A stretch of 64,000 nt of DNA, taken from positions 657,573 to 721,572 of the forward strand of contig NZ_JAGGQG010000010.1 of the NCBI RefSeq assembly GCF_018613415.1, written 5' to 3'. This document shows, one piece after another, positions 1 to 11,100 of this stretch; the first letter of the stretch is position 1; each line of letters starts with the position of its first letter. Position numbers and translations under genes: made by a program. This stretch comes from Bacillus sp. ISL-18 (lineage in GTDB: Bacteria; Bacillota; Bacilli; Bacillales; Cytobacillaceae). The notes below the pieces were generated by a model. It did not search any database. It was not told the origin of the DNA and worked only from the letters and a program-made list of their open reading frames with translations.

Positions 1-297
1 CAGCACATTACAGCCTGATCCAGCAACGACACTTAACAAGTTTGACAACGTGCCAGAGCGGTCTTCTAAATGAAAGAAGAGGGAAATGATCTTCTCCTTT
101 TGAATCGTCGAAAAAGGAAAGACCGTGTCCCTGTATTTATAAAAGGCACTCCTGCTTAGGTCCACTTTAAGAACAGCATCTGCAATCGATTCAGCTTTGC
201 CCCTATCAAGCATTTCTTTCACTTCAAGGGTTTTCTTCATCGCTTCTGGCAAAACATCCTCACGGACCAGGTAAAACTTTTTATCAAAATTATCCAT
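1..297 (-). CDS. pheB: PheB, ACT-domain protein (3' part cut by window edge)
   Basis: Ninety-nine codons read from an ATG at 297 and run off the left edge of the window, so the C-terminus is missing. The translation opens with [20 protein letters not shown] and later holds the ACT-like stretch [17 protein letters not shown], as in the Bacillus PheB/YszB family of small ACT-domain proteins. The family is thought to sense amino acids and is usually followed by pheA (prephenate dehydratase), which would lie just outside the window. It lies 28 bp downstream of obgE on the same strand, the usual obg-pheB-pheA order. The function is inferred from family and order only. Confidence 0.85.
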   Translation of the reverse strand, partial: MDNFDKKFYLVREDVLPEAMKKTLEVKEMLDRGKAESIADAVLKVDLSRSAFYKYRDTVFPFSTIQKEKIISLFFHLEDRSGTLSNLLSVVAGSGCNVL

Positions 298-325
298 TTA
301 CCTCTACCTCGTTCTTGACGGAAAA

Positions 326-1615
326 CTACTCAATAAACTCAAATTCGAACTCTAACAACTTCACAATATCCCCGTCTTTTGCCCCTCTTTGTCTTAAGGC
401 ATCATCGACACCATAACCGCGGAGCTGGCGTGCAAAACGGCGGATTGATTCTTCTCTTGAAAAGTCCGTCATCTTAAATAAGCGTTCGAGCTTCTCACCC
501 GAGAGAACAAATGAGCCGTCTGGATCTCTCGTAATGGTAAAGGCTTCAGGATCGGCCTCATGTTTATATAATACACGATGTACGCCCGTTACCTCTTCTT
601 CATGCTCAAGCGGGAATTCTGGTGTCTGCTCAATTTTATCGGTAATCGCAAATAATAGATCTCTAAGACCTTTTCGTGTTAGGGCAGAAATAGGAAAAAT
701 CGGATAATCCTCTTCTAACTGCTCTTTAAACATTTTTAAGTTTTCCTCGGCATCCGGCATATCCATTTTATTAGCGACAATGATTTGCGGGCGCTCCGTT
801 AATCTGAGGTTATATTCTTGTAATTCTTTATTAATCGTCAAATAATCCTCAAATGGATCTCTGCCTTCTGTTGCTGCCATATCGATAACGTGGACAATTA
901 CCCTTGTCCGCTCAATATGCCGCAAAAATTGATGACCGAGGCCAACACCTTCACTAGCCCCTTCAATTAATCCCGGCAGGTCGGCCATAACAAAGCTTCG
1001 GCCATCTTCTGTTTCGACCATGCCAAGATTAGGAACAATCGTCGTGAAGTGATATTCCGCAATTTTTGGCTTTGCCGATGACACGACTGATAATAAGGTT
1101 GACTTCCCTACACTTGGGAATCCTACTAAACCGGCATCAGCAAGGAGTTTCAACTCAAGAACAACATCCCGCTCTTGTCCTGGTTCACCATTTTCGGCAA
1201 TCTCTGGTGCTGGATTTTGCGGGGTGGCAAAACGAGTATTTCCTCGTCCGCCCCGGCCGCCCTTGGCAATAACCGCCCGTTGGCCATGCTCGACTAAATC
1301 AGCGATGACCTCTTTTGTTTCAGCATCGAGGACGACTGTTCCAGGCGGCACCTTAACAATCATATCTTGAGCGCCCCTGCCGTGCATTCCCTTCGACATG
1401 CCATGTTCTCCGCGTTCCGCCTTAAAATGACGCTTATAACGAAAATCCATTAGGGTGCGTAAGCCCTCATTCACTTCAAAAACGACATTGGCTCCCTTTC
1501 CGCCATCCCCGCCGGCAGGACCGCCATTTGGTACATATTTTTCACGGCGAAAGGCAACCATACCATTTCCGCCGTCGCCACCTTTTACATATATCTTAAC
1601 TTGATCGACAAACAT
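326..1615 (-). CDS. obgE: ObgE/CgtA ribosome-assembly GTPase
   Basis: This is a 429-residue Obg GTPase, involved in 50S subunit assembly and, in Bacillus, in the general stress response and sporulation initiation. The glycine-rich Obg fold occupies about residues 1-157 ([24 protein letters not shown]), the G domain starts with the P-loop GFPSVGKS at 165-172, followed by the DLPG switch and NKMD, and the C-terminal OCT domain covers roughly the last 80 residues. I start it at the ATG at 1615 ([10 protein letters not shown]) because GGAGG lies 7 bases upstream; an upstream in-frame start lacks this. It follows spo0B on the same strand, the classical spo0B-obg pair. Confidence 0.97.
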   Translation of the reverse strand: MFVDQVKIYVKGGDGGNGMVAFRREKYVPNGGPAGGDGGKGANVVFEVNEGLRTLMDFRYKRHFKAERGEHGMSKGMHGRGAQDMIVKVPPGTVVLDAETKEVIADLVEHGQRAVIAKGGRGGRGNTRFATPQNPAPEIAENGEPGQERDVVLELKLLADAGLVGFPSVGKSTLLSVVSSAKPKIAEYHFTTIVPNLGMVETEDGRSFVMADLPGLIEGASEGVGLGHQFLRHIERTRVIVHVIDMAATEGRDPFEDYLTINKELQEYNLRLTERPQIIVANKMDMPDAEENLKMFKEQLEEDYPIFPISALTRKGLRDLLFAITDKIEQTPEFPLEHEEEVTGVHRVLYKHEADPEAFTITRDPDGSFVLSGEKLERLFKMTDFSREESIRRFARQLRGYGVDDALRQRGAKDGDIVKLLEFEFEFIE

Positions 1616-1651
1616 CTTATTCCTCCAGTCTTGCACATAAATAAATTAAAA

Positions 1652-2197
1652 TTAAACCGAGTTATTTTTCAGCATTGGCATAAATAACTCGAGGGAGAGT
1701 TCCGTTTCTGTAAATTCTTTGATCGACAAATCTAAAGATTTATCAGATAGAAAGCTCTCAATCAGTTCTCTGTTAGTTATTATCCCGCTAAAATCAAAAA
1801 AGAAACGAACACCGTCAGATTGCGGTTCTATGGTAATTGATAAATTATTTTCTTGAAATGGCTCAATCGCTTGATTCAAACTGCAAAAAAAAGTATGTGT
1901 CCATTTCGTCATGGCCAGATCATTAATTTTTGAGGCATCTGGATCAAACATTACCTCATATTCCAGCTTAAAGAAAGGATTTTCCCAGTTCGATTTTAAA
2001 AGCAGCGCTGCAAATAAAGGCATATGTAAATTTGATAGTTTGGTCTCATGCTGGGTCTCAATTACGATTTCATCAATCACTTGTTTTGCCCGATCAATCC
2101 TATTTAAGTCCAGGTTTCCTTTAATTAGCTGCAGCTTATTTAGCCAATCATGTCGTGAATGCCGCAGCACTTCCACGATATCCCATTCATTCCCCAT
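1652..2197 (-). CDS. spo0B: Spo0B sporulation phosphotransferase
   Basis: Spo0B carries phosphate from Spo0F to Spo0A in the sporulation phosphorelay. The 181-residue protein begins MGNEWDIVEV and contains HSRHDWLNKLQLIKGNL, the four-helix-bundle motif; His16 of RHD corresponds to the phosphorylated histidine of B. subtilis (His30). The C-terminal half is the weakly conserved kinase-like ATPase fold that no longer binds ATP in this family. I prefer the ATG at 2197, which has GGGAG upstream, over a GTG at 2227 with no ribosome-binding site; the N-terminus is then shorter than in B. subtilis. It lies 36 bp upstream of obgE and after the rpmA terminator, so it is probably transcribed from its own promoter in 2230-2340. 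Confidence 0.93.
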   Translation of the reverse strand: MGNEWDIVEVLRHSRHDWLNKLQLIKGNLDLNRIDRAKQVIDEIVIETQHETKLSNLHMPLFAALLLKSNWENPFFKLEYEVMFDPDASKINDLAMTKWTHTFFCSLNQAIEPFQENNLSITIEPQSDGVRFFFDFSGIITNRELIESFLSDKSLDLSIKEFTETELSLELFMPMLKNNSV

Positions 2198-2340
2198 ATG
2201 TACACTCCCACATTTAAGTGTTGACACTGTTTGCTGTTAGTATATCAAAAAAACATACATGAGTAGACTTTTTTGTATAAGAAAAGTTTTTTAGAGGCAA
2301 AAAGAGCTTTCTAAGAAGATTTTATGAGTGAGGTCTTTAT

Positions 2341-2377
2341 TGCAAAAAGAAAACTCTAACCAATCAGGTTAGAGTTT
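2341..2377 (-). terminator. Rho-independent terminator after rpmA
   Basis: A perfect 11-bp inverted repeat (2351-2361 with 2367-2377) around a 5-base loop is followed on the minus strand by a T-rich tract (2341-2350). It lies 13 bp beyond the rpmA stop codon and should end the rplU-prp-rpmA transcript. Confidence 0.9.
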
Positions 2378-2389
2378 CTGATGAATTGC

Positions 2390-3032
<643 letters not shown>

Positions 3033-3047
3033 CTATTTTCCAACACC

Positions 3048-3356
3048 TTATGCGTTGATTTTTTCGATGACAACTTTAGTGTAAGGTTGACGATGACCTT
3101 GTTTCTTACGGTTGTTTTTCTTTGCTTTGTACTTGAAAACAATGATTTTCTTCGCACGGCCTTGTTTTTCAACTTTAGCTGTAACAGTAGCGCCTGCAAC
3201 AACAGGACTTCCAACTTTTACAGTTTCACCGCCAACGAAAAGAACCTTGTCAAAAGTAACTGTTTCACCAGCTTCAACATCTAATTTTTCAATGTAGATA
3301 GCTTGGCCTTCTTCAACTTTTAATTGCTTACCGCCAGTTTCGATAATTGCGTACAT
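3048..3356 (-). CDS. rplU: 50S ribosomal protein L21
   Basis: The 102-residue product begins [18 protein letters not shown] and ends with the basic [18 protein letters not shown] stretch typical of L21, a protein that binds 23S rRNA. I start it at the ATG at 3356: AAGGAGG is 8 bases upstream, whereas an in-frame GTG three codons earlier overlaps that ribosome-binding site. It is the first gene of rplU-prp-rpmA and is preceded by a structured leader. Confidence 0.97.
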   Translation of the reverse strand: MYAIIETGGKQLKVEEGQAIYIEKLDVEAGETVTFDKVLFVGGETVKVGSPVVAGATVTAKVEKQGRAKKIIVFKYKAKKNNRKKQGHRQPYTKVVIEKINA

Positions 3357-3465
3357 GAACTGCACCTCCTTATAAACTCAGACTCGCCAAATACAGGCGC
3401 TTATGCATATGCAAAAGTCTTATTACCTGCACTGTGCGGTTGTAGCACGGGTGCTACAAACATAA
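3357..3465 (-). promoter_or_regulatory. L21 leader (5' UTR of rplU)
   Basis: Between the mapped promoter and rplU lies about 110 nt with clear secondary structure. The 5' end carries the hairpin GTAGCAC-CC-GTGCTAC, followed by the sequence ACCGCACAGTGCAGG. The position and the presence of adjacent small hairpins fit the L21 leader, a Firmicute structured RNA thought to control rplU autogenously. The match to the Rfam family is from memory and was not scored. Confidence 0.7.
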
Positions 3466-3472
3466 CATTAAG

Positions 3473-3502
3473 ATACTAACATAGATTAATTGAATGTGTC
3501 AA
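3473..3502 (-). promoter_or_regulatory. SigA-type promoter of rplU operon
   Basis: On the minus strand TTGACA (3497-3502) and TAGTAT (3473-3478) are separated by 18 bp, with a TG one base before the -10. Transcription would start near 3466, giving the leader described above. Confidence 0.8.
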
Positions 3503-3525
3503 TAGCCATTTGGGCACTTCATCGG

Positions 3526-4983
3526 TCAGAGCTGTTCCTTTTTCGAAAGTTCATCGATATGACCAAACTGCTTTAACTGATAAAAATGGGGTAGATCAGG
3601 CTGAAGCGTAAAATATAGTTTCAGCTGAAGAAGTCCCTCTAACACCTCTCTGTGGGCCTCATGTGTTCCAAGGAGCGCTTCTTTTACCTCTGGGGTTGTC
3701 CCGATCAGGATGGCCTCAAAATCGGAGCTGCGGTGCTCTAACAGCTCTCGCTCAAGCCGGAAAGCAACGGTTTCTGGACTAAGAATGCGGCCGGTACCCT
3801 CGCAGACCGGACATTTCACCTTTAGGGCTTCTGATAAGGTCACCTTCGTCTTTTTCCTTGTCAGTTGAAGGATGCCAAGTTCTGTAAACCCGATGATTTT
3901 GGTTCTTCGCTCATCTTTATTTAATTCTAATTCCACTGTATCGAGTACCGTTTGCTTGTCATCGTCCCGAGGCATATCAATAAAATCAATCAAAACAATT
4001 CCGCCAATATCACGGAGACGAAGCTGTCTGACAATTTCTTTCGCTGCAAGCTGGTTGGTTTTAAGGACCGTTTCACCGTAGTCGATCTTGCCGGAAAATT
4101 TCCCTGTGTTCACATCGATAATCGTTAACGCTTCAGTCTCATCAAATATCAGGTATGCCCCATTGTCAAGCCACACGACCCGCTTTAACGCCTTGTCAAT
4201 TTCATGCTCGACCTTACTGCTTGAAAAAATATTCTCTTTGCCGTTGTAAAAACTAAGCTTGGTGTGATCGTTGATCTTCTCGAGAACATTTTTTAGAGAA
4301 AGATCATCGACAATGATTTCACCTGTTTTCATCCGGGCAGCTTGGGTGATGACCATTTCAATAAAAGTGTCCTTTTGAAAAATAATTCCGGGATTTTTTT
4401 GGACGGACGCTTTTTGTAACAGGTCTTGGTATTGTTCTCTTAACATTTGAAGTTCAGCGGCGATTTCCTCTTCTGAACTATAGATTCCTGATGTCCGAAA
4501 GATCATCCCTTCTTCTTCCGTTTTTAACTTTGTGCCAATTTTACGCAAGGTCATTTTCTTAGATTCATGGGCAATTTTCTTTGATACGGCCACATACCGT
4601 CCTTGCGGCATATAGACAAGATGATTCCCCTCTATCTCAACGATTCCTTTGACTTTGGGGCCTTTTGTGCCTGTCGCATCCTTCTCAACCTGGACGAGCA
4701 TTTTTTCGCCTTGATGGACAAACGAGGTAACGTTCTTTTGTTGATCCTTTGATTGAACGAACGAGGGGAGAACATTGCGGTGCAAATAAGCATTTTTCTC
4801 CTCGCCGATATCGATGAAGGCAGCGTTCATACCTGGCAGTACCTTTGTAACGGTCCCTAAATAAATATTACCGACCAGCGAACGAAGTTCCGGCCGGTCG
4901 ATGACAATATTTTCAACACGGTTATCCCTTAGGTAAGCAAATCGCTTTTCCCGTGAATGATAGTTTACAATTAATCGTTCCAA
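3526..4983 (-). CDS. rng: Ribonuclease E/G family endoribonuclease
   Basis: This 485-residue protein has the length of RNase G rather than RNase E. An N-terminal S1-like RNA-binding domain (GNIYLGTVTKVLPGMNAAFIDIG) is followed by an RNase H-like part, the catalytic DNase I-like core with the metal-binding aspartates in IDVNTGKFSG and IVLIDFIDM, and the zinc-link CPVCEGTG that joins subunits. It would cut single-stranded AU-rich RNA and help mature rRNA and decay mRNA. It lies between spoIVFB and rplU, transcribed in the same direction. B. subtilis has no RNase E/G and uses RNase Y and J, so its presence separates this organism from that species. Confidence 0.94.
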   Translation of the reverse strand: MERLIVNYHSREKRFAYLRDNRVENIVIDRPELRSLVGNIYLGTVTKVLPGMNAAFIDIGEEKNAYLHRNVLPSFVQSKDQQKNVTSFVHQGEKMLVQVEKDATGTKGPKVKGIVEIEGNHLVYMPQGRYVAVSKKIAHESKKMTLRKIGTKLKTEEEGMIFRTSGIYSSEEEIAAELQMLREQYQDLLQKASVQKNPGIIFQKDTFIEMVITQAARMKTGEIIVDDLSLKNVLEKINDHTKLSFYNGKENIFSSSKVEHEIDKALKRVVWLDNGAYLIFDETEALTIIDVNTGKFSGKIDYGETVLKTNQLAAKEIVRQLRLRDIGGIVLIDFIDMPRDDDKQTVLDTVELELNKDERRTKIIGFTELGILQLTRKKTKVTLSEALKVKCPVCEGTGRILSPETVAFRLERELLEHRSSDFEAILIGTTPEVKEALLGTHEAHREVLEGLLQLKLYFTLQPDLPHFYQLKQFGHIDELSKKEQL

Positions 4984-5068
4984 TGAAGCGTCCTCACTTT
5001 ACAACTTTCTTTAATCGCAGAAGAAGCGCTCGTGGCCCGGGCGCTTCTCGCTTTTTTATTATTATACC

Positions 5069-5938
5069 CTAATAGTATGAAAAAAGAAGGTCGCTAATTT
5101 TATCGGTCAACCGTTTTTCGGAAAAATAGGCATGGAGGAGTTCGTTCTCATCCAGTTTTCCAGTTTCCCGTCCATCTGCCTCGACGATAATAGGATGCTT
5201 GCAGCCGCGCTGAAATTTTTCGAGAACATGAATGACCAAGTCCCCTTCATTCGCTTGGATGGGCCTCAGAATATCAGGGGTCGCCTTTTTCCCGTAATAA
5301 CGCTCAAGTAAAAATCTCATAAAGATATAACGGCGCTGTTTCCATTCATGATATAGCGAGAAAAAGAGGAAAAAGATTACTACCCAAACATTTAAATGCA
5401 TGGGTGCTGTGAATAAAATCAACACCGAAAACAAGCTTAAACAGCATAGAGAAATCAGTAATGTCAATTGATGGGCTCGTGGAAATGAATCTTTTAAGGA
5501 GAGCAGTAAGAATACGAGCTTGCCCCCATCAAGCGGCCAAACTGGGAATAGATTAAAAACAAAAATCATCAGATTATAATTAAGAAAGAGATGAAATAAA
5601 TTTTCTGGAAGCAGTTGCAGAGTAAATAAGAGATAAGCGAGCCCCACCATCCAAACATGCTGCAACGGCCCGGCAAGCACCACAATTGTCTCTTCCTTTA
5701 AAGGACGATTACCATGCTCATCCATTTCCGCTACCCCGCCAAATGGAAGCAAGGAAATTTTTTTGATTCGCCAGGAAAAAAAAGAAGCTGCAGCAGCATG
5801 CCCCATCTCATGTATAAAAATAATTCCAAGCAGCATGGAGACTTCCAGGAAATGTGCTGTAGCAATCGATAAGGCAATCACAATCCACAATAACGGATGG
5901 ATCGAAATCAGTCTTAGAAGTGTCATCATCCTAGTCAA
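5069..5938 (-). CDS. spoIVFB: SpoIVFB intramembrane metalloprotease
   Basis: SpoIVFB is the site-2-type protease in the outer forespore membrane that cleaves pro-sigma-K. The 289-residue protein has the zinc motif HEMGH at residues 43-47 (Glu44 catalytic) and the third ligand Asp137 in WPLDGGK, at the same numbering as in B. subtilis. Several membrane segments fill residues 8-205, and a CBS-like ATP-sensing domain occupies about 220-289. The TTG at 5938 overlaps the end of spoIVFA, as expected for translational coupling with the inhibitor; an ATG three codons in is an alternative start. Confidence 0.96.
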   Translation of the reverse strand: MTRMMTLLRLISIHPLLWIVIALSIATAHFLEVSMLLGIIFIHEMGHAAAASFFSWRIKKISLLPFGGVAEMDEHGNRPLKEETIVVLAGPLQHVWMVGLAYLLFTLQLLPENLFHLFLNYNLMIFVFNLFPVWPLDGGKLVFLLLSLKDSFPRAHQLTLLISLCCLSLFSVLILFTAPMHLNVWVVIFFLFFSLYHEWKQRRYIFMRFLLERYYGKKATPDILRPIQANEGDLVIHVLEKFQRGCKHPIIVEADGRETGKLDENELLHAYFSEKRLTDKISDLLFSYY

Positions 5939-6725
5939 AGCGAATCACCTGGATCGGATCGATAAAATTATCGTCTTTTTTAATGGCAAAATAATATTTT
6001 CCTTTTGTCTTATCCTCCCCTGCAGAGGTCGAAACGGTTCCAACTACGTCTCTCTTGCCGACATACTCATACAGCTTTACTTTCACTTCGTCCAAATTGC
6101 CGTACCATGTTTCTGATTTGTCAGAGTGCTGGATAATGACGGTTTTACCAATCCCTTCTTTCACACCCGCAAATGTAACGAGACCATCATTAATCGCTTG
6201 AACCGGAGCACCCTTGCCTGTTTCAATCATGATCCCCTGGCCATTTTTTTCGAAGTTTTCAAGGATCTTCCCCATGGCCGGTACAGAAAGATTCTGATTA
6301 TCTGCCACTGTTTTTTTATTTGACGCTTTATCGTCAGTAAAAGGCAGCAGGGCTAATGGTTTACCAAACTTCTCCTCGTACCAATTGGATACCACGGCAA
6401 ACTTAAAGTCCTTATCCATTTGACTTGTGATAAAATCCCGCGCCGGCTCAAGTTTTCCGGTATGATTGCGAAAGAGAATGGCCACTGCTAAGAAGAGAAG
6501 TGCTGAAGCCAAGATCTTGAAAAAGAAGACCTCTTTTTTAAAGAGAGGATGTCCGGCGTCACCGCCACCGGTGTCGGAAGGACTCGTATACTTAAAATCA
6601 TCATGCTCATCATACCCTGGCCAAGTAATCTGGCGTTCAGGACTTGTTGAATTTGCATTGGTACCTTGTTCCTTTTTTCTTTTGGCGATTCGCCGCCGTA
6701 TTTCTTCCGGTGTAGACCGCGCCAT
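5931..6725 (-). CDS. spoIVFA: SpoIVFA, regulator and anchor of SpoIVFB
   Basis: SpoIVFA holds SpoIVFB in an inactive membrane complex with BofA until cleaved by SpoIVB. The protein begins with a basic cytoplasmic segment (MARSTPEEIRRRIAKRKKEQ), has one membrane span around ILASALLFLAVAILF, then an extracytoplasmic degenerate LytM/M23 domain whose ending FIDPIQVI matches the family. The open frame extends to a TTG at 6788, but that lacks a ribosome-binding site and overlaps the minD terminator; an ATG at 6725 (or 6731) with AGGAAAAGGG upstream fits the family's start. The peptidase-like domain lacks a convincing set of zinc ligands, in line with a structural role. Confidence 0.9.
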   Translation of the reverse strand: MARSTPEEIRRRIAKRKKEQGTNANSTSPERQITWPGYDEHDDFKYTSPSDTGGGDAGHPLFKKEVFFFKILASALLFLAVAILFRNHTGKLEPARDFITSQMDKDFKFAVVSNWYEEKFGKPLALLPFTDDKASNKKTVADNQNLSVPAMGKILENFEKNGQGIMIETGKGAPVQAINDGLVTFAGVKEGIGKTVIIQHSDKSETWYGNLDEVKVKLYEYVGKRDVVGTVSTSAGEDKTKGKYYFAIKKDDNFIDPIQVIRFD

Positions 6726-6792
6726 ACCCATCAACCCTTTTCCTGCTTTTTGTACAAGTTTATGTGCGAAGAAGGACGAGTATGACAAACAT

Positions 6793-6826
6793 TAAAAAGC
6801 CTGTCCGCAATTAAACAGACAGGCTC
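6793..6826 (-). terminator. Terminator after minD
   Basis: An 8-bp stem (6798-6805 with 6818-6825, AGCCTGTC/GACAGGCT) is followed on the minus strand by TTTTTAAT. It lies 6 bp after the minD stop and should separate the mre-min operon from spoIVFA. Confidence 0.85.
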
Positions 6827-6831
6827 CAAAA

Positions 6832-7635
6832 TTATCTGACACCAAAGAATTTTTTTAGTTTAGTAAAAACACCTTTATTTGCTTCCTCAAGCGGCTGAAG
6901 CGGAATGGATTCCCCAAGAATTCTTCTTGCGATGTTCCGGTAGGCAATCGATGCCTTGCTAGTTGGATTAAGGGCAATCGGTTCACCATGATTAGAAGCC
7001 TTGATGACCTCTTCATCGTCAGCGACAATCCCAATTAATTCAATCGATAAGTGCTGGGTAATTTCATCAATATCCAGCATATCGCCAGTCTTCATCATAT
7101 GATTGCGAATCCGGTTGACGACTAGTTTCGGTGCTTCCATATTCTTTTGCTTTTCTAAAAGACCGATAATCCGGTCGGCATCACGGACAGCTGATACCTC
7201 AGGGGTTGTGACCACAATCGCTTTATCCGCACCCGCGATTGCGTTTTGGAAACCCTGTTCAATCCCGGCAGGGCAATCAATAATAATATAATCATAGTCT
7301 TGCTTTAATTCTAGAATGAGTTCTTTCATTTGTTCCGGTTTTACAGCTGATTTATCAACCGTTTGTGCCGCCGGAAGTAAATATAATAAACCGTCAAACC
7401 GTTTATCTTTCACCAACGCTTGATGAATTTTACATCTTTTTTCTACCACATCGACCAGGTCATAAATAATCCTGTTTTCTAATCCCATGACTACATCCAA
7501 GTTTCGAAGACCGATGTCTGTATCCACTAAGCATACCTTTTTGCCTTGAAGGGCCAAAGAAGTTCCAATATTAGCAGAAGTAGTAGTTTTACCCACTCCG
7601 CCCTTACCGGATGTAATTACGATTGCCTCTCCCAC
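6832..7635 (-). CDS. minD: MinD septum-site-determining ATPase
   Basis: MinD is the membrane-bound P-loop ATPase that recruits MinC to block FtsZ assembly away from midcell. The 267-residue protein has the deviant Walker A SGKGGVGKTT (Lys11 and Lys16), the switch sequence DTDIGLRNLD, and a C-terminal amphipathic membrane-targeting helix (VFTKLKKFFGVR). Its start codon directly follows the minC stop, so the two are translationally coupled. It closes the mreBCD-minCD cluster, and in Bacillus would be positioned through DivIVA/MinJ, which are not in this window. Confidence 0.97.
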   Translation of the reverse strand: MGEAIVITSGKGGVGKTTTSANIGTSLALQGKKVCLVDTDIGLRNLDVVMGLENRIIYDLVDVVEKRCKIHQALVKDKRFDGLLYLLPAAQTVDKSAVKPEQMKELILELKQDYDYIIIDCPAGIEQGFQNAIAGADKAIVVTTPEVSAVRDADRIIGLLEKQKNMEAPKLVVNRIRNHMMKTGDMLDIDEITQHLSIELIGIVADDEEVIKASNHGEPIALNPTSKASIAYRNIARRILGESIPLQPLEEANKGVFTKLKKFFGVR

Positions 7636-8316
7636 CTAAAGTCCCCCTTCGAATCTGTTTAAATTAGGCCTTACATGAACTAAAACTTGTAATCTATCAA
7701 CAATGATCTTCCGGTCCTCATCTATGTATGCACATTCCATTTCTCGCGGTTCATTGTTTTCTGCATGATCCGGTGCACGATTAATTTGATCACTAATCCG
7801 AAGCTGTGATGGTTTCATGCTAGACGCGGCAATTACTGCTTCATCGTTGCCATAGCAGCCTGCATGAGCTACACCTTTTAATGATCCCATTATAAAAATA
7901 TTTCCACCGGCGATAACGGTACCGCCAGGGTTAACATCGCCAATTAATAATAAATCACCAGGGGCTTCCAGAACTTGCCCTGAACGAATAATTTTCGAAA
8001 CAGTCCTTACCTCATTTTTAGTCTTTAGCTGGTTAGCGTCTTCCAGCGTAATGACATTCGAAACGATCGCATCGACATCCAAGTTCTTCTTTTGAAGAAT
8101 CAGCTGTTTTAACTCTTCATGCTGCTCCGAGGTTATATAGCGGTTACCTACATTAACTTTTACTGAAATTAAATTGCGCTCATCTTGCATCCTTGAGTTT
8201 GCGGATAGTTTTTGATCCAATTCTTTTTTTAGTTCCTGATAGGAACATGTATCATCAAGATGAAGGACAAGACCTTCCTTCGTACCTTTTATTGTAACAT
8301 TTTGCCGCTTTTTCAT
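7636..8316 (-). CDS. minC: MinC septum-site-determining protein
   Basis: MinC inhibits FtsZ polymerisation. Its 226 residues comprise an N-terminal FtsZ-binding domain (about 1-100) and a C-terminal right-handed beta-helix (about 105-210) recognised by [25 protein letters not shown], which I quote only in part as the diagnostic GDVNPGG and [11 protein letters not shown]; this domain dimerises and binds MinD. It is followed without a gap by minD and preceded by mreD with a 141-bp spacer that may hold an extra promoter. Confidence 0.96.
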   Translation of the reverse strand: MKKRQNVTIKGTKEGLVLHLDDTCSYQELKKELDQKLSANSRMQDERNLISVKVNVGNRYITSEQHEELKQLILQKKNLDVDAIVSNVITLEDANQLKTKNEVRTVSKIIRSGQVLEAPGDLLLIGDVNPGGTVIAGGNIFIMGSLKGVAHAGCYGNDEAVIAASSMKPSQLRISDQINRAPDHAENNEPREMECAYIDEDRKIIVDRLQVLVHVRPNLNRFEGGL

Positions 8317-8457
8317 GGAGAATTTTCACCTCATAATAAGAAAACAATTTAGGAATAGTTCTCTAAGGACCTATTCCAATCAAAAAATACAGACATTTAA
8401 TACAAATTCGACACGAAGGCTCTATTCTCCTTTTTTTGAAGAAAACAAAGTATTAGA

Positions 8458-8976
8458 CTATTCAGCCCGCATTGCATCCATATGTTTTTCAAACAATCTT
8501 TTTAAAGGATACCCAGCGATGATCACAAATAGCGCATTTAAGATAAGCGTTGGGTAAAAGCGCAAATGAAGAAAACTCCTAAAATCCATGTCCGTCACAT
8601 GGATCAGATGGTCCATTTCGTAAACGCCCACTTCCAATAACGCAATCCCAACAATCGTGATTAGGATGGCAACCATAAAATTATTTTGCAGGATATTCAG
8701 GATTTTGGAAGCTAGATACGCAATAAACGGAAAAAGGAAAAGGTATATACCAATAATTTCAATATAGACAATATCAAACAAAAGCCCAAAGATGGCTGCA
8801 TAAATAATTCCTTGTTTTCTGCTCACAAATATCGTTAGAAATAATAAAGCAGCAAAAAGAAAGTGCGGCGCAATGATTTTATTTTCACCCAAAAGATCCG
8901 CTGGTACATATTGGACAAATAAGCTTTCTAAAATAAATATACACAGAAACAAAAGAGGAAGAAGGAATTTTTTCAC
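8458..8976 (-). CDS. mreD: MreD rod-shape-determining membrane protein
   Basis: This 172-residue hydrophobic protein has about five predicted membrane segments (starting FLLPLLFLCIFILESLF) and belongs to the MreD family, part of the elongasome that couples MreB filaments to lateral wall synthesis. Its start overlaps the mreC stop by 4 bp. Sequence conservation of MreD is low, so the call rests strongly on its place between mreC and minC and on the family-like region FGLLFDIVYIEIIGIYLF. Confidence 0.93.
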   Translation of the reverse strand: MKKFLLPLLFLCIFILESLFVQYVPADLLGENKIIAPHFLFAALLFLTIFVSRKQGIIYAAIFGLLFDIVYIEIIGIYLFLFPFIAYLASKILNILQNNFMVAILITIVGIALLEVGVYEMDHLIHVTDMDFRSFLHLRFYPTLILNALFVIIAGYPLKRLFEKHMDAMRAE

Positions 8977-9854
8977 GATCCCGACTCCTTCCCTGATGTT
9001 GTATCTGTAGTTACCGACTGAGCCATTACTCGTTTCGTAACGATGACTGTTTTAATATCATAAAAATCAGCCCCCGGTTTTACCAAGGCCGTTTGGTTTA
9101 ATCCATATTGATCCTGTCTTACTTCGACCACTTTTCCGATCATTAAGCCTTTTGGAAAAACATCCCCTAACCCAGAGGTGATGACAGTCTGTCCTTTATC
9201 AATTTTTGCACCAGAAGGAATGGCTTTGACCTGAAGTAATTTTTTCTCGCTGTCATAGCCTTCTACCAGTCCATATACATTGGTTTTTCCCTGCACAATG
9301 GCAGAAATTCGGTTCTTCGGATCCATCGAACTCAACAGCTGTACGGTCGAGCTAAATTGAGTCACATTCTTTACTTTTCCAATCAAGCCGTTGGCTGTGA
9401 CAACTGCCATGTTTTTCTTCACACCGTTTAATTTACCTTTGTCGATTATAATCATTTCATGCCAACGATCAGGATTTCTTCCAATCACAGTAGCTGGAAG
9501 TGGTTCATAATCTCGCAGGGTCTTCTTTTCACCGAGAACATCACGCAGTTCTTTATTGTCGTTCTTCAGCTCCTGAACCTGTGCTTCAAGGCTGGCAACA
9601 TTTTCAACTCGTGATTTTAATTCTTTATTCTCTTCGTAAGTGTTCGTAAGGTCCTGGAGATTTTCAAAAAAGCCTGCAACATAGTTGGTAGGCTTTGAAA
9701 CCAAGGATTGAACCCAGCCGGTTGTATCTTTAACAAATTGCTCCGGCCAGGATAGTTTGCTTCTCTCCCTTAAAGAAAACCCAATCAATGCCACGAGAAC
9801 AATAATGCTGACAAGTAATAGAATCAGTCGTTTATTCATAAAGAACTGTGGCAT
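8973..9854 (-). CDS. mreC: MreC rod-shape-determining protein
   Basis: MreC is a bitopic membrane protein bridging MreB and the penicillin-binding proteins. The 293 residues show a short cytoplasmic tail, a single span (LILLLVSIIVLVALIGFSL, about 9-27), a coiled coil (about 70-110, ENKELKSRVENVASLEAQVQ) and the extracellular beta-barrel domains with VIGRNPDRWHEMIIIDKG. It overlaps mreD and lies 60 bp after mreB in the usual order. Confidence 0.96.
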   Translation of the reverse strand: MPQFFMNKRLILLLVSIIVLVALIGFSLRERSKLSWPEQFVKDTTGWVQSLVSKPTNYVAGFFENLQDLTNTYEENKELKSRVENVASLEAQVQELKNDNKELRDVLGEKKTLRDYEPLPATVIGRNPDRWHEMIIIDKGKLNGVKKNMAVVTANGLIGKVKNVTQFSSTVQLLSSMDPKNRISAIVQGKTNVYGLVEGYDSEKKLLQVKAIPSGAKIDKGQTVITSGLGDVFPKGLMIGKVVEVRQDQYGLNQTALVKPGADFYDIKTVIVTKRVMAQSVTTDTTSGKESGS

Positions 9855-9914
9855 GATTATACACCTCTTTTTTTCTATATAGATAAGAAAGTAGTAGTCT
9901 TAAAAAGCTCTTAC

Positions 9915-10976
<1,062 letters not shown>

Positions 10977-11100
10977 CTATAGGCAGGTAATCACCTTAAT
11001 TATCATGTCTTTTTTCGTACTATTTAAATGATGACTTTAAAAAACAATCCTAAAAAATCATACCCAATATTATATCGTAACGTCAAATAATATCCTAGTG

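Noticed and set aside
1652..2227. Longer Spo0B from the GTG at 2227
   Set aside because: No ribosome-binding site at the GTG, while the ATG at 2197 has GGGAG.
2228..2340. Possible small gene between spo0B and rpmA
   Set aside because: Only an AT-rich promoter-like stretch with no start codon and ribosome-binding site pair.
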